A stretch of DNA of 64,000 nucleotides from Acanthococcus lagerstroemiae. Its lineage: Eukaryota; Arthropoda; Insecta; Hemiptera; Eriococcidae. Positions 32,946 to 45,302 of the stretch are shown piece by piece (position 1 is the first letter of the stretch; each line of letters begins with the position of its first letter). The position numbers and the translations under genes are program-made. Under the pieces are notes generated by a model that was not told the DNA's origin, made no database searches, and worked only from the letters and a program-made list of their open reading frames with translations. Location: positions 62,001-126,000 of the forward strand of contig JAJSSI010000012.1 in NCBI GenBank assembly GCA_031841125.1, read 5' to 3'.

Positions 32946-33769
32946 CCACGGGCTGTATAATTTGTTCGTTTTCCTCCAATGAAGGCAGCTACTACTGAGT
33001 TATATGACTCAGCGATGTTGCTGGTTCTCATTAGCACGAGATCACAATTTCGAGCCGCAAGGTCCTGAGTATACGCCTGAATAAGGTTGAAGCATGTTGT
33101 GTTGCCCATGTTTGCGGCCTTCAAACTTGGAACAAGATTTGATTCATTTAGTCGTCTTGTGTCTTCTTTGCAGAAATACCTGTCGCAGAACTGATGTTCG
33201 CCAAATACATGACTTGGCGCATTCATGATGTTGTGATACAGCTGTCAGCCACGGAATCGTATTACCTTTTCAGAAGTCATGTTATTGCAGGATGGTGGAA
33301 GTGTGCATGTTGCTTGGTATCTGGCTGCTGACTGGATCCCTTTACACAGCCTCTGTATATTCCTTTGATTTAGCGCTTTCCTCAGAATGCTGGGTATAGG
33401 TCTACCATCGCGTTTTTCTACTGTCAGCTTCTGAAGATGGTTGCTGTAGTTCCGCAACATATGATTGAAACATTCAATCTTTCTTACCTGGAGTCCTGGA
33501 TATGGATCTGCATTGAGAATTGCCTTATAAACGCTGCTGTCGCCATCACCGATCACTTCGTGGTAGATTAACTTGTACGATTCCATACTGTCCTCAAAAC
33601 CTTCATGTATTCCAGCTGTTTCCATGGCAGCGGAGCTCACATTCTCGTTCCAGTTTTTGTAACATTTGTGAGGAGGCTTCTCTTGTTCCTTGTTCGCAGC
33701 ACGAGCACAAATCATACAAAACTTGTTCTTCACAGCCAAATACAACACTTTCTTAGTTCGGTGCCCCAA
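32861..33769 (-). pseudogene. Mutator-like (PF20700-type) transposase fragment
   Basis: The minus-strand frame contains the diagnostic YHEVIGDGDSSVYKAILN, then VRKIECFNHMLRNYSNHL, and after an in-frame TGA at about 33245 the segment APSHVFGEHQFCDRYFC and NIAESYNSVVAAFIGGKR. These match the arthropod Mutator-like transposase domain in order and spacing. The N-terminus is partial (KNKFCMICARAANKEQEK). The right boundary of homology, about 32945, abuts the piggyBac C-terminus in the opposite orientation, so one element probably inserted into or recombined with the other. Confidence 0.8.
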
Positions 33770-34953
33770 GATGACAGCCAGATGTAATGGGAATGTGCAG
33801 AAAAGAGGCGACTTCCACCAAAAATTTGCTCGATTGTTCTTTCATCTTACTTCCTGTGATTATAATTTCTTCAGAATTGAGATGTTCGTGAATTTTTCAG
33901 GTCACCCATTCGGAACATACCTTCTGGAGCTTACGGGTGCAATCATGCAAGAGGCGTGAGAAGACATGAAGGAAGCTGGTGATATCGAGAAACCTTATTC
34001 CAATATTACACTACAACTAATTCGGGGGAATAGGGAACTTCTTAAAAATTGGCGGTATTTTTTTTTGTACCGTACATATTTTTGGCTATTGAAGGTGGAT
34101 TGCTGCGTTCGACCATCTCTCTCGGAACAACCTGAAATGTATAAAACTGTTGATGAAATAAAAGTTAATGTTCGCGAATGTTCCTTCTTTTCTTTCCTGG
34201 TAGCCTGTACTCATGTGAAGTGCCGGGAGCCCTTCATTCTTGGGTTGGTGTTCATAAACTTTTGTCAGTTTGTGGGCTTATGCCACTCCGATCCAAATAA
34301 TGCCTCCTACCCAAGACGCCAATGTTTCATTGAAAGAAACTGAAATTTATTAATTTAGGTAAATTTTAAAAGCGTTTGGAAAGCGTTTGGTTCCTGCATG
34401 CTGTAGCATGGAGGGTGGGTCCTCTATGATTCGTTGGATCCTGATATTTCACTGCTCGGACTTCAGACAGAAATTAGAACATCGGCCGTTTAAACGGATT
34501 CCGCAGTATCCCCGAACCCGAGATATCGGTTTTAAGACTTCAGAGTCACATTTTCTACATCACGCAGCCGTTGCGTGAGTCAGCCCTTGCCTCCAAGGTC
34601 ATTCGATTTTGAGCATTTAGAGGCTTGAAGCACGGGCTGTGGAATCAGGCCCGAAGTCAATGATGCCTAACTGAACACCTGTCATCAGTTATAAAAGTAA
34701 CGATGCCTCCGCTATACCCACCACATTGACTTACAGCCCGCCCCCCTTCGTTTACTAGTAGCGAAAACTTCGTTGATGGTCATTTTGTTCATTGTTTATA
34801 TCTGAGGACATAGTCCTGGTTACTAACATTCACAATTTCAAGTTGAGAACTATGCCAGGAAGGAATCATACCACGCTCAAGTGACGAAGAACTTCATGAA
34901 AAGAAATGAACATAAATCTTAATAAAAACAGTATATTATATTTACAATAATAT
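33770..34953. other. No gene recognised
   Basis: Short frames at 33966-34343 and 34387-34578 lack known domains. A C-rich run lies near 34739. I see no TE motif here. Confidence 0.35.
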
Positions 34954-37369
34954 TTACATCCGCCGACGTCTTATGTCGGCCGGCGGGTAGCGACGATCGC
35001 GGTACCGCAGCGGCGATCGCGACCGTGACCGCCGCCGCACGTCCCACCGGGACGTAAGACGCCGCGGCGGTACGTCTCTGGCTGCTGGTCTCTGCGGTTC
35101 CTGCAACATTGAAAGAAATATTATTGCTGAAATCAATAAATTTTATGTATGTTATTTTATTTTATTTATTTTACTTACAAGCTTTTGTTCGGTTGTGCGA
35201 GGAGTGCTCACGCCACCGAACGCGCCCGTAGACGGGCATGTGCTCTTATCGTCCTTCTCCACCACCCCCTATCCCTTCCAGTGTTCCCCATAGAATTCCG
35301 AAAAATTTTACAATTTCGTCTCTCCATCTTGTGGGCGTCGACCCGTTTTTCCTGTTCCATTCCGTAGGCGACCATTCTTCTCCTAATCTACCCCATTCTT
35401 CCTTCTGCCCTCACCATGTATCCTGCAAAGCTGAGTTTCAATTTTTTGACCCTCCAGCCTGTATCCTTGGCTCCAGTGGCTCTTATAATTTCTTCTAGCT
35501 GAATCCTGTCCTCGATTCCAAACTTCATTACGCTACGCAACATTCTAAAGTACGTTATTCTCAATTTTTCGTATTCCTCTCTAGTCAATGACCAGGATTG
35601 GGCTCCGCAAGTAAAAGTGGGTATCACACATTGCTCTAATATTTCGATTTTCATTTTTAGTGGTAGGTTACCTTTGAGAAATATCCTGTGAGCCTAAAAG
35701 TTTTTCCACGCTTCAGTAGTCCTCACCCCTACCTCCACTTTTCCACTGTCTTCAAATGTGGTCATTTGGCCCAAGTAATTACATTCTCTTGGTTTCCGCT
35801 TTTTATCTCTATGTCGTTCTCCCCAAGGTTATCCCCAACTTGTTTTTCTTCCCTGTTTTTTTTTGTTGTTTTTTTTCGCTTGAGTAAAGTTCCTTGAAGA
35901 ATTCAGCGGCCTCTTTAATTATCTCATCCCTACCATACAGCTTAATTTTGGGGTTTTTTGCTTTGATTGCTGGGAGCAAATTTTTCCCGTTCCTCAGAGC
36001 CTTACGCACCTTCTTACTTGATCCGCTTTCTTCCAGTATTTCTGCAATCATTTCCTCCATCTGAGTCAGGTTGTCTTTGCCACTTAATTCAGTTCTTTTA
36101 TCGGTAAGGCCCTTGGTTTCCACGCGAATCTTGTCATTGGTTGTTGGCTTCGTTTTTCTTTCCCCAACAACCACCTATTGTGGTCCAGGAAAGGGGGTAC
36201 CTTTTGCCAGCTCCAACTTCTCCTCGAGCATTTTATTCGCCTCCTCCCATTTATACACTGGTATAATCCATTTTTTGTTCGCTTCCTTTTTCCTGTTATT
36301 TGTGGGGTCAGGGGGGAGGTCCACGTTTACTCTTACCAACATATGGTCTGATGAGATCTGAAATCTGTTTATAACTTCGAATTTCTTCACCATTCTCAGG
36401 TTGTTTATGAGAAAATGGGCACCTTGTCTTATTGTCAGGAGATTGCCAAGTCAATTTTTTTGTAAAAGGTTTGTTTCAAAAGGTATTCACAATGTTTAAG
36501 TTTTGCCCTAATACGACTTCAATTAACCGTGCTCCGTTTTCATTGGTTTCTACGATTCTAAATTCTCGCAGAATTTGTGACTGAGGAGGGTCATCTCCTA
36601 CCCTTGCATTCCAATCTCACATCGCTATTGCGTGATATCCCCTCTCACTTATTACTGTTTCTTCCACTAACTTGAAAAAATCCTCTGCCTCCTCCACTGG
36701 ATCTACATTTTGGTTATTGATAGCAGTTTCCCCATATCTAGTTTCAATACTACAACCCTCTCAGAAACCCCTTTTATCGTGACTATTCTTGCACCACATT
36801 TTTTGTTCACGTAAAAGCCCATTCCTCTGTGGGCCCCAGTTTGTCCGAAATAGTATAAGAGATCTCCATTCTCCCTTTCTATCATTTTCTCCTCTTCCCT
36901 TCTTATTTCAGATAATCCAATCACATCCCTCTTTATCTTCTCTAGTGCTTTTTCATGTTCGTATAACCTGGGTTCGCCCACAAGACCTTGGAAATTGTAA
37001 TGTAAAATTTGTAGGGGGGCTTGCCCTTCCTCCCCTCCTTTAACCCTTTATTACTTTTTTGCCCCGGAACTTCCTTTAACTTGCTGGACGATAAGTTTTG
37101 GCAGGCTTCTGCTCCCCCCCCCGTGCCTGCTTCCCGTCTTGGAGGTATTAATTTTATGAACTAAAATATAAATAATGTTACTTTCTTACTTGGTTCGGGC
37201 GAGCCGGGACCAGCGCCCGGGCCGCCGGGACCGGCGCCGACCGCAGCACTCCTGCCGCAGCCCCCTCGGCTGGCTGCGCCGCAGGCCCCTCCACAATGTT
37301 CTGTACCCCCAGGGGTACAACAATTATTGTTACCCCTGGGGGGGCCAGGACGTACACCACTTTCGGTTG
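34954..37369 (-). CDS. Two exons of an unidentified gene ending in an Arg/Ser-rich tail
   Basis: Exon A (37190-37369, 60 codons; acceptor TTGATTACAG, donor GTAAGA) encodes QPKVVYVLAPPGVTIIVVP, then an Ala/Pro-rich stretch. Exon B (34954-35100; acceptor TTTCAATGTTGCAG) encodes EPQRPAARDVPPRRLTSRWD, then RRRSRSRSPLRYRD and a basic end with a TAA stop. The junction is phase 0. Both exons are far more GC-rich than the surroundings. RS dipeptides suggest a nuclear, RNA-associated protein, but that is weak evidence. Upstream exons were not found. The 2.1-kb intron holds an RTE element. A host gene is my favoured reading; the domain is unknown. Confidence 0.55.
35148..37149 (-). mobile_element. RTE-clade non-LTR retrotransposon with target-site duplication, internally deleted
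   Basis: The 9-bp sequence AATTTTATG occurs on both sides (35139-35147 and 37150-37158), marking the target duplication. In element orientation the 3' end is a short TAAAA-type tail (35148-35175 region), as RTE elements have. Coding pieces are the endonuclease N-terminus (36703-37010), its end (36175-36393), a linker and RT start (35809-36174), and the C-terminal domain (35388-35654). The RT core between 35655 and 35810 is missing, so the copy is defective. Confidence 0.82.
35240..37010 (-). pseudogene. RTE endonuclease-reverse transcriptase remnants
   Basis: The apurinic-type endonuclease begins near YNFQGLVGEPRLYEHEKAL and has DVIGLSEIRREE (catalytic Glu region) and GAHRGMGFYVNKK. Its end has SDHMLVRVNVDL, the catalytic SDH motif. 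The RT start is recognisable only as LYGRDEIIKEAAEFFKELYS. The C-terminal part reads CVIPTFTCGAQSWSLTREEY, and further downstream STPTRWRDEI in a shifted frame. The FADD catalytic box is absent. Several frame changes separate the pieces. Confidence 0.82.
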
Positions 37370-38163
37370 CTGTAATCAAACGAGATTGTACTCATAAGTG
37401 AAGGACTGTGTACAAATGATAAGTAATTATTGGTTGAAATATTTGATATTATGAGAGTAGGTTGGTGTACGTATGCATTCCCTTCTTTTGGACCTGTTGA
37501 TGACAGTCTAATGTATTTCTTGCCAGTTATGTGGTAATGAGCCATAAATGTCGCTGTCTGAACTACTTTCCCTGAAGGTACTCATACATGACAAATACTC
37601 CTAGCACTGAAAATAAAGAACTCGTATCGGCAACGTGTTCTACAGACGTCGTACTATGAGAAGATGGTGACTTCGTTCACATAAGTAATAGCGAGTGTAG
37701 ACTGCCCGGAAGTGCCACCTGAACACTGCATCTCGTCCTCCTAAAGCAGACACTGCGCACCATTAGGTCAGAAGCATGCGAGAACGCCTTGGGGCAGGGA
37801 GCCTTTTTGCACCCACAGGAGCACTGTACTTTGTAGCATTTCCTGTGGCAAACTGAATTGCACGATTGTGCTTCCAGTTTGAAAGTAAGGGAACCATGTA
37901 CAACAGCCAGGTACACATCGGGCACTTGGGCATACGAAAAGTCGTCACGCGAATTTCATCGCTCGAAAATTTGTCATGCAAAACTCGTCAGGGTATTTTA
38001 CATCACGACGACATTTCGTCACTACGAAATTTCAAAGTGGGTAGGCTTTGAAATGAGAAACGTTGAAATGAGTAACGATAGGAGAGAAAGAGCAAGTAAG
38101 TGTCAGTTTAGCGAAACAGAAAAGGGTAGTTAGTGTTATTGTGGGCGCTGAAAACTCAGTAAA
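37370..38163. other. No gene recognised
   Basis: Would contain upstream exons of the Arg/Ser-rich gene, but none is convincing. The minus frame at 37677-37925 has a cysteine cluster (CHRKCYKVQCSCGCKKAPC) without a family I know; it could be chance. Confidence 0.3.
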
Positions 38164-38433
38164 ATGTCCGTGAGGTACCTATACATTCCTAGCCAACGAG
38201 GCAAACCGACGCTACTGGATGAGGGTTTTGCGTGCTCTAATGAACGAGAAAGTAATGGTGTAGTCCATTGGAAATGTGAGGAGTATAAAAAACCGAGATG
38301 ACGAGCTCGCCTGTCCACGGAAAATGGAGAAATTATTTCCAGATTGACCGAGCATAATCATGTAGGAAGTGCTGCAAAATTCGCATCTGCCGAGATGGTG
38401 CATAAGATAAAATGCACTGCTGGAAGCACTTCT
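38164..38433 (+). pseudogene. FLYWCH zinc-finger domain with a stop at a zinc ligand
   Basis: From ATG at 38164 the frame reads PSQRGKPTLLDEGFACSNER, then GVVHWKCEEYKKPR, then a TGA at 38299-38301. It continues in frame as RARLSTENGEII and LTEHNHVGSAAKF to about 38433, where a GTAATT could be a donor. The FLYWCH pattern (L...G..C, W.C..Y....C.A, EHNH) is complete except that the second Cys of the C2H2 set is replaced by the stop. FLYWCH domains are DNA-binding modules, often carried by Mutator-like elements. Confidence 0.75.
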
Positions 38434-41289
38434 AGTGTCCTCAAGGTAATTTCCGCGAATACTTAGAAGGTGCAGTTGTAGATAACTAACATAATTTACT
38501 ATACTCATGCAAGGTTTGCCGCCTTGAAAATAATTTTTTTCCTGATTCGCGGTCAGTTTTCCCCGCAATCAAACTGCCGTCATTCGAATTTCGCAACGCC
38601 AAATTTTCGGCTTTCAGTTTTCACGCTACAAAGTTTCTTGCAACCCGGGCATTTGCATAACAAAGGACAATGTGAAATGTTTTCGCGCATCTCTCATAAC
38701 CAGTTCCCCAGAAATCTTGAAAATCCTGTGTATGCATAGATGAGGTGTAAGATAGGCATTCAGTCAGAAAAATGAAAATAAAAAATTACTTACTTCGCGT
38801 GGGTTCGACATGATGATTTGATTTTACGTACACAGTGAAACGACCGACCATAGATTTATACTCGACTGACCAACTGACGCCGACGCAGCGAAATGAGCTA
38901 TAAAGTCGTCAGTAAGATAAACAAACGACTCCACCTGTCTTATCTAACAGAAAATAGTTTCAGGAGGATATGGGGGGGGGGGATGTTGTCGTGAATGACG
39001 CGTCGCAGATCGGATTTTATAAGGGCAATGGAGTTTTGGTCAGATTTTGAAGGACGAAGCCCTGCTTTGTCAGGAGGCAGTACCACGAACACAATTTGCT
39101 TGTAGGTAGTCCTGATGGAAAAATATTTGAAAATTTGTTTTTTTTTCTCTCAAGTAATTTTAATTTTATCGAATTTCTGTCTGTGTTTGAGGAGGGGGGG
39201 GGGCTCGCCATCACCTGGAAATATTACTCTCTTGACTGAATTTATTGTAGCCGCATTGGTAATGTGAGCAAAGTTCGACATACTAGGTTGAATAAGTAAA
39301 TTCACAATAATCATATTTGCCTTTTTGACTCTGCAATATCCATGTACTTGTAAGCAGACAACCAGAAGACGATTTTGTGTACAAATTGGGTAGATATATT
39401 TCTTCCAAGAGTGTCTCGCCACAGTTTTTAGCCTGGGGGGGGGGGATAGTTCTGTTTTGGTTTTTTTTTTTCAGGTTTGAGTGAGTGTGATGAAAACATG
39501 TGTGTATATAGACTCAGTATTCATGTTTCGACGTCCGCTGTTGAAAAATAATGTTGTAAGTGCTGAAAGTTACTCGACTTCCTCTCATTTATGCAAAACT
39601 GAGGGTGCAGTCCTCTCCATTCCCCCGTTTGCCTCTTGCTGGCTATCCCTTCATATCTTTATCGTTATCATTTTACAATTTTCTATGAAATTATTTGATA
39701 GTTTGAATCCGAGATGGATAGGGCTTCTTCAGTGGGCCGGGAATATATGCATCGAATCAGTACACCATTATTTTCATACTAGAATTTCTGATTGTTTTCA
39801 CTGCTCGCAGTGTAAACAAACTATCACTAAGTACGAGAGGAATGCTGTCAGGTGCTCTCACAAACTCTCACAATAGTACTATCATAATGTAAACGAGGCC
39901 TAAGTTTCACTTCTCATCATCTCATTCAGTTGTCTCACCTCATTTCCCCTTCTTATGTTTACCATTACTATATTCTATTTCACCATCCTACTTCTACTTG
40001 TACCATCATTTTTCTGTACCTCATTGGTACTGATGTGCATGATCCTTTATACCCGCTGAAAACAAAGCGGCAGCGGGGATGTTGGCCCAATAACTGACTC
40101 CATGTCCATCATTGAGTCTGAAAATCTCTTCAATTTTGTTTTTGGACTCCTCCCCCTCCCCCCCTCCATAAGAGAAACACGGGAAGATTGGCAGGTAGGG
40201 ACACCAAAAAGGAATGAAATTTTTCCCGTAGTCCGCGATTTAGTCAACTTTTCAGGCTAATGAGGAACAGGGTCTGCTGGACACTTATCCAGTAGATCTG
40301 ACCTGAGTGAACCTTTAGGCCAGCGGGGGATAAGTGATTTCAGATCAGCGGAAAACTAGACAGAAAGTGGATTTGTAGTAGACCTATAAGGAAAGACCAG
40401 AAATGTCAAAACCACATACATTTTCTTTTGAGACAGGGAGACGGTTCGCGAGGAACCAGAAATGGCCTGCTGGGGTTGGGGGCGGGGGGCGAAGCCACCT
40501 CGTAAACTTTTTGCTTTTGTGTCAATATGTTGATGGTCACTGACGTCCCTCCGGTCACTGACGCGATGCTCGAAAGGGTAGTTCCTGTGGCCGGGGGTGC
40601 GGTGTCATAGGGGCCACTTTGGCATGCGTGCATCGCCATACGTCCCACCACACTTCAATATGTTGATAGCGATTTACCGCTCTACCATGCCGTTTTTTCA
40701 TGAGTTTTGGAGGAGCTTTCACAAGATTTGTCACCTCCTCTATTTGTGTCTATAGAGTTCTATTTCAGCATTCGAAATCCTGAGACAATTTTTTTCACAA
40801 AAAATTGAAATTATATGAAAACAGTTCTTATTTTTTATTGTCTTCACTAAACAAATTTCTTACGGCCCCTCAGAAACGCTCCGCAAAAAAATGGAAACTA
40901 ACTTCAGCCGTTCCGCCGGATCACAATAAATTTTCTTTCAAACACAAAATAAATGAGAACTGAGATGCGACAGAGCTGGTGAACCCAGCCGGTTCACTTC
41001 ATAAAACGAGTTTACCAATACATACACACATACATGCTATTTACACATGTTACGCGCGGCGTTCGCTCTTTGGCTTTTGAAACGTAGCGGGGAGAGAGGC
41101 TGGTATCCGTCCGTCAACGAACAACAATCGAACGCGTTCACTTTCAAATCATCTTGTAGCAGGTTGCCGTAGTCAAATACGAAAAACGACACTTGACCGA
41201 ATGTCATTCGGGGCGACGCCGTTTCATTGTTTACGTTCTGGAAGAATACAGCCTTAAGGTGCTCTACTTCAGTAAGGTGAACTTTGGAC
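38434..41289. other. Long region without recognised genes
   Basis: Contains several G homopolymers (about 38971, 39196, 39437 and 40475). A block at 40530-40655 shares words with repeats at 30.65 kb (ATGCTCGAAAGGG) and 8.5 kb (GCATGCGTGCATCGCCATA). The longest frame, 39481-39876 plus, has hydrophobic stretches but no domain and is probably spurious. Confidence 0.4.
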
Positions 41290-42440
41290 TGTTCTCCTTC
41301 TTACATTTGAGAGGCGTTCTTGAAAATTGCGAATTCAAAAGAGGTTCCCAATTGCGAATGATACGTCCTCCATAAACAACAGTGAATGGCCCTTGTTTTA
41401 CCCTGACATCTTTCATTATCTGTATACATATAACCTTTTGCTGTATGGATATTAGCATGCTTCTTCACTTTCCGAGAATAGAGGCTGAAGTTTCTGTCAC
41501 ACACACAATAGGAATGCCCACGTACAGGGTAGATGTGATAAACAGAAACTCCAAAAGTATTAGCCAGCCACATACCGAACTGAATGTAATTTTCATTTTG
41601 GCCAGGTGCCGAATTGGAAAATAATGTAATCTGCTTTGTTGTTCCTTTTATTCATTCACTGATGCTGTCATAAACTAACGATACCACGCTGTTAGCACCT
41701 TTTTGTGATCCCGTTTCATGATAAGTAATAATACATCCTAGATTTCGCATGATTGTGGCAATGAACATTAAAACAAAAAGCCCTAAAAAGCGTTTGTAGA
41801 ACAGCTCGTTGACATTGATCCGAGGAACTGGCAAATTTTGAGCGTAATCAAACTCGATAACTAAATTAGTTATATCAGGGTCAGCCTCCGCATCTTCAAT
41901 GATTTTCTTCTTTTTGATTTTGTATGCCGCAACTTTCTTTTTGTGCAAATTATACAAATTTCTACAGCGGTCTAATGGATTACATCGCAGCTTGGTCTCG
42001 CATATTAGGCAAAAGTTGCATACGTCAGTGCTTGGTCCAAGGAATCGATATTTCGTATGTCGAAAGAATTTGTAGTATGATGCCAAACTCATTTTCAAAG
42101 CCATATTCTTCTCCTTCTGATATCAACTACAGAATAACATGTATAGTTTCACAACAGTCAAGGTACTGTCTTCGAAGTAAAACAGTTCTGATTTTGTGCA
42201 ATGCGATTTTCGATGTGGTATCAACCGAAGATGGTCCTCCGCCGCAACCACTGTGTCATGGCTGAGAGCCCAGGGTCTGTTACAATGTTTGCCCCTGTTC
42301 TCCTGGAAATTGAGCATACCGCTTTCAAATTTTGATTGTATAATGCGAAGCCTTTTCGTTGATACACGAAGAACTTCAAGGAAAAATCTCCTACAAACTT
42401 TGAAAGTACCTTAGTTACATGTGAGTGAGAAGTTCTAAAC
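41290..42440 (-). pseudogene. Transposase-like protein (DUF7869-like), decayed
   Basis: Minus-strand frames carry, in order, SRRTGANIVTDPGLSAM, then SYYKFFRHTKYRFLGPSTDV with CNFCLIC and CRNLYNLHKKK. They continue with VIEFDYAQNLPVPRINVNEL and YHETGSQKGANSVVSLVYD, and last YPVRGHSYCVCDRNF (about 41460-41530). This series (Cys pair, FDYAQN, GANSVVS, PVRGHS..CDR) is typical of a family repeated in arthropod genomes that I associate with DUF7869; I am sure of the pattern, less sure of the name. Frame changes near 42110 and 41640 show decay. Confidence 0.6.
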
Positions 42441-43222
42441 ATTACGATGTTTCGTCTCAGTATTGGAGGATACCGACAATTTCAGTTGGAGACAACCGGC
42501 AATGAACGCATCTTGACTTTACTTTCTTGATTGCGAGAAAGATGTGAATATTTCTTTCCGAACAGCTTCTGAAACTATTAGTGAGCACTTGCACCTACAA
42601 GAACTCATAACGACGAAAATAGGAATAATAATATTCAAATTACAGAAAACGAAAACTGTTCGAAACTCATTCTCACATCAGCTACAACTGTTATCATTTG
42701 TAAAAGTACCTGGATAGTGGATACTACAGAAAGTTAGACCAAGCAAACATAAAATGTAAATATCTCAACGAGTTTTATAGACGCTATGCTGTAAATCGCA
42801 TTAGGAAGAGGAAACTTTGTTCTATGATTATTTCACATGGATGAAAAAAGAGCCTAAGTCGACTTAGGCCCATCTCTGATATAGGCCATCAATTATAGTC
42901 TGGTCCAGTTAAGAAACATAATATTGAATCCCACTGTTCAATGAGCAATGCCAGTCAGGCGTCAACCATTAGAAAACGTACTCTTGAATTTGAATCTTTA
43001 TAATGATTTTACCTTAGTATCCTGTTTATTTTGTTGATTTGAATCTTAGAATATTTTTACCATTATAGTAAATTAAAAATGTCATTTTTTGTGAATAATT
43101 GGGCCACGATTATTTCTATGTGTTGTGTGTACTCACTAGTTATTAATACATTCCCATAAAACTTGAGATGCTTGAGGCAAACGTGAGAACAGTGTACATA
43201 AACGTAAGGTCAGTTTTACGTA
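42441..43222. other. No gene recognised
   Basis: Left flank of the gypsy element at 43.2 kb; no domain or repeat noted. Confidence 0.4.
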
Positions 43223-43227
43223 CGTAT

Positions 43228-43466
43228 ATAAGACGAATTAGACATTCGAAAACTCTTTATTCGTTTTTGATGCACAATTATGTAGGAGAATCGAAAACGA
43301 AAATCGATTATACGCGTATGAACGTCGATCAAGAACTGAGGTCTGAGGTGCGAAAGTGAATTATTGATTACATTAACCTAAAATATCCGCAGAGCGAGAC
43401 ATAACGGGAAATAAGGGAGATAAGCACGTCATCGCGTGAATGGACACGAGACGTATTCGTATTACA
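43228..43466 (-). repeat. gypsy 3' LTR
   Basis: About 239 bp, matches 48074-48305. A purine run, GGTAGGGGGA in element orientation, lies just inside it. Confidence 0.85.
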
Positions 43467-43664
43467 TCCCCCTACCGGAGTGAGAAACATAGGAATGAAA
43501 AAAAAAAAATAATAATAATAATAATAATAAAAGTGCAATTTTACAATAATATACGAAGTTTTGCGTATGCTTAAAAGTTATACATCTTAAGGATTATGCA
43601 TCTTTGAAAATTTTCGAGATGTGATACAATCGTGTGGTCATATTGTTAGTATTATGACTAACAT

Positions 43665-45030
43665 TTATTTCGTATAATACATCAGATATCTTTTTTTTTG
43701 GTGTACTGGGTCTAGCTTATCTCTATTAAGGTTGCTGCCATTGGCGATGTACACAGTATCCCCAATTGAAAATGTTTTACAAACACGGTTTCTATCTAAA
43801 CGTGTTTTATTCCGTTCGTGTGACAAAAGCGAATTTCTATGCGCTAGTTTTAAGTCGTTAATATACGTATCAGGTGTGGTATTATCTAAAGGAGATATGA
43901 TGTCACGTTGACCCGTAAGAAGATAAGTGGGTGAGAATCCAGTAGAGGAGTGGATTGTAGAATTGTATTCTTTTGTACATCTGTGAGCTAACGAGGACCA
44001 AGCAATCGACATATTAGATTCATTGATACGACATCGGATCCTGTTAACCAAATTCTGGTTTAGGCGCTTGTTCAACCCATTCGACTGAGGGTGATCCACT
44101 GCTGTAAAGAGATGTTGGATATTCTCGTCCTTCATAAACTTATCAAATTCTTTAGAAACAAGACCACCATATTGGTCTGTGAGTAACGTTTCTATAGAGT
44201 GAACGCGCAAAGCAGTTCGAAGAAGACGTATAAACTCAGTACTATTTTGATTTGCAGAAGGTAAGACGAAGGTGTATCGTGTGAAGTGGTCCACTAGTAT
44301 ATGGAGGTATCGTTTAGTCGATCGACGACCTCTGAAACCACCGACAGTGTCTGACGACATGGTCTCAAATGGTCGAGAGGCAGGACCGAGTTTCTTAAAA
44401 GACCAAAATTGTTCCGTCTGCGAGACTTGTTGCAGAGGCAAACTTTACACAATGCTGTGAATTCGCAGATATGGCGGTACATATCACGGAAATGATACAT
44501 TTTTTAATTGTATTATAGATGGTGTGTGAACCTATATGTCTGTAGTGCAAATGCACACGTTCGACAAGCTGTAAACCAGTCATTAAATGAAGAAGGATTT
44601 TTACTCTGGATTTTATCTTACGAGTAAGAAATCCGTTTGTCATGGAATCAGTGAGATGTGGAGTAAGACGAGATTGAGAAGTTTGGATCTCTGGGGGTGA
44701 AAGGAAATTTATGTGTATCTCAGGGGAGTTATCTGATGCGAGAACTGGATTTCTCGAAAGACAATCAGCTTCGGAGTTGGCTGAGCCTGGACGATAAACA
44801 ACATCAAAATCATACTGAAGGAGAAAGTTTGCGATATCCCCAAGCTCCTCATCTGGACGAGATCTTAAGTTAAGATTCGCTAGAGGTTTATGATCTGTGA
44901 CTACAAGGAATCGTCTACCTAATAACCAGTATCGCCAGTACTTCACAGCCTCGTGAATAGCGTAACTTTCAATATATATTGCTTTTTTGCGCTTTTGCGC
45001 ATCATTCAGTTTTTTGGAAAAATAAGCCAC
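43665..45030 (-). pseudogene. gypsy RNase H and integrase
   Basis: RNase H (44600-45030): MAYFSKKLNDAQKRKKAIYI, RRFLVVTDHKPLANL and VYRPGSANSEADCLSRNP. Integrase (43665-44500): first Asp in MSSDTVGGF, second in LLTDQYGGLVSKEF. At the position of the catalytic Glu (usually NG..ER), the copy reads HPQSNGLNKRLNQNLVN, so Glu is replaced by Lys. The HHCC finger is split by a frame change near 44450. Integration activity should be lost. Confidence 0.85.
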
Positions 45031-45302
45031 TGGCTTTTCGATACCATCTTCCTGTTTTTTTTTTGTGTTTTTTTTTTAAGAAGACCCCGATTCCTTCACC
45101 GCTGGCGTCCGTGTATATAACTATAGGTAGGTTTGGATCAAATATGGCGAGTATTGTGGAAGACATTAGGCATTCTTTCACCCGTTCGAAAACACATTGG
45201 CATTCTGTAGACTAGATAAAAGGAACGTCTTTTGGTAGAAGATTATGGAAAACATTGAGAAGTTTCGCGGCATTTGGAATAAATTTATGATAAAAGTTGA
45301 TT

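Noticed and set aside
39481..39876. 131-codon plus-strand ORF with hydrophobic stretches
   Set aside because: No domain, no splice context and AT-rich composition; consistent with chance in a gene-free stretch.
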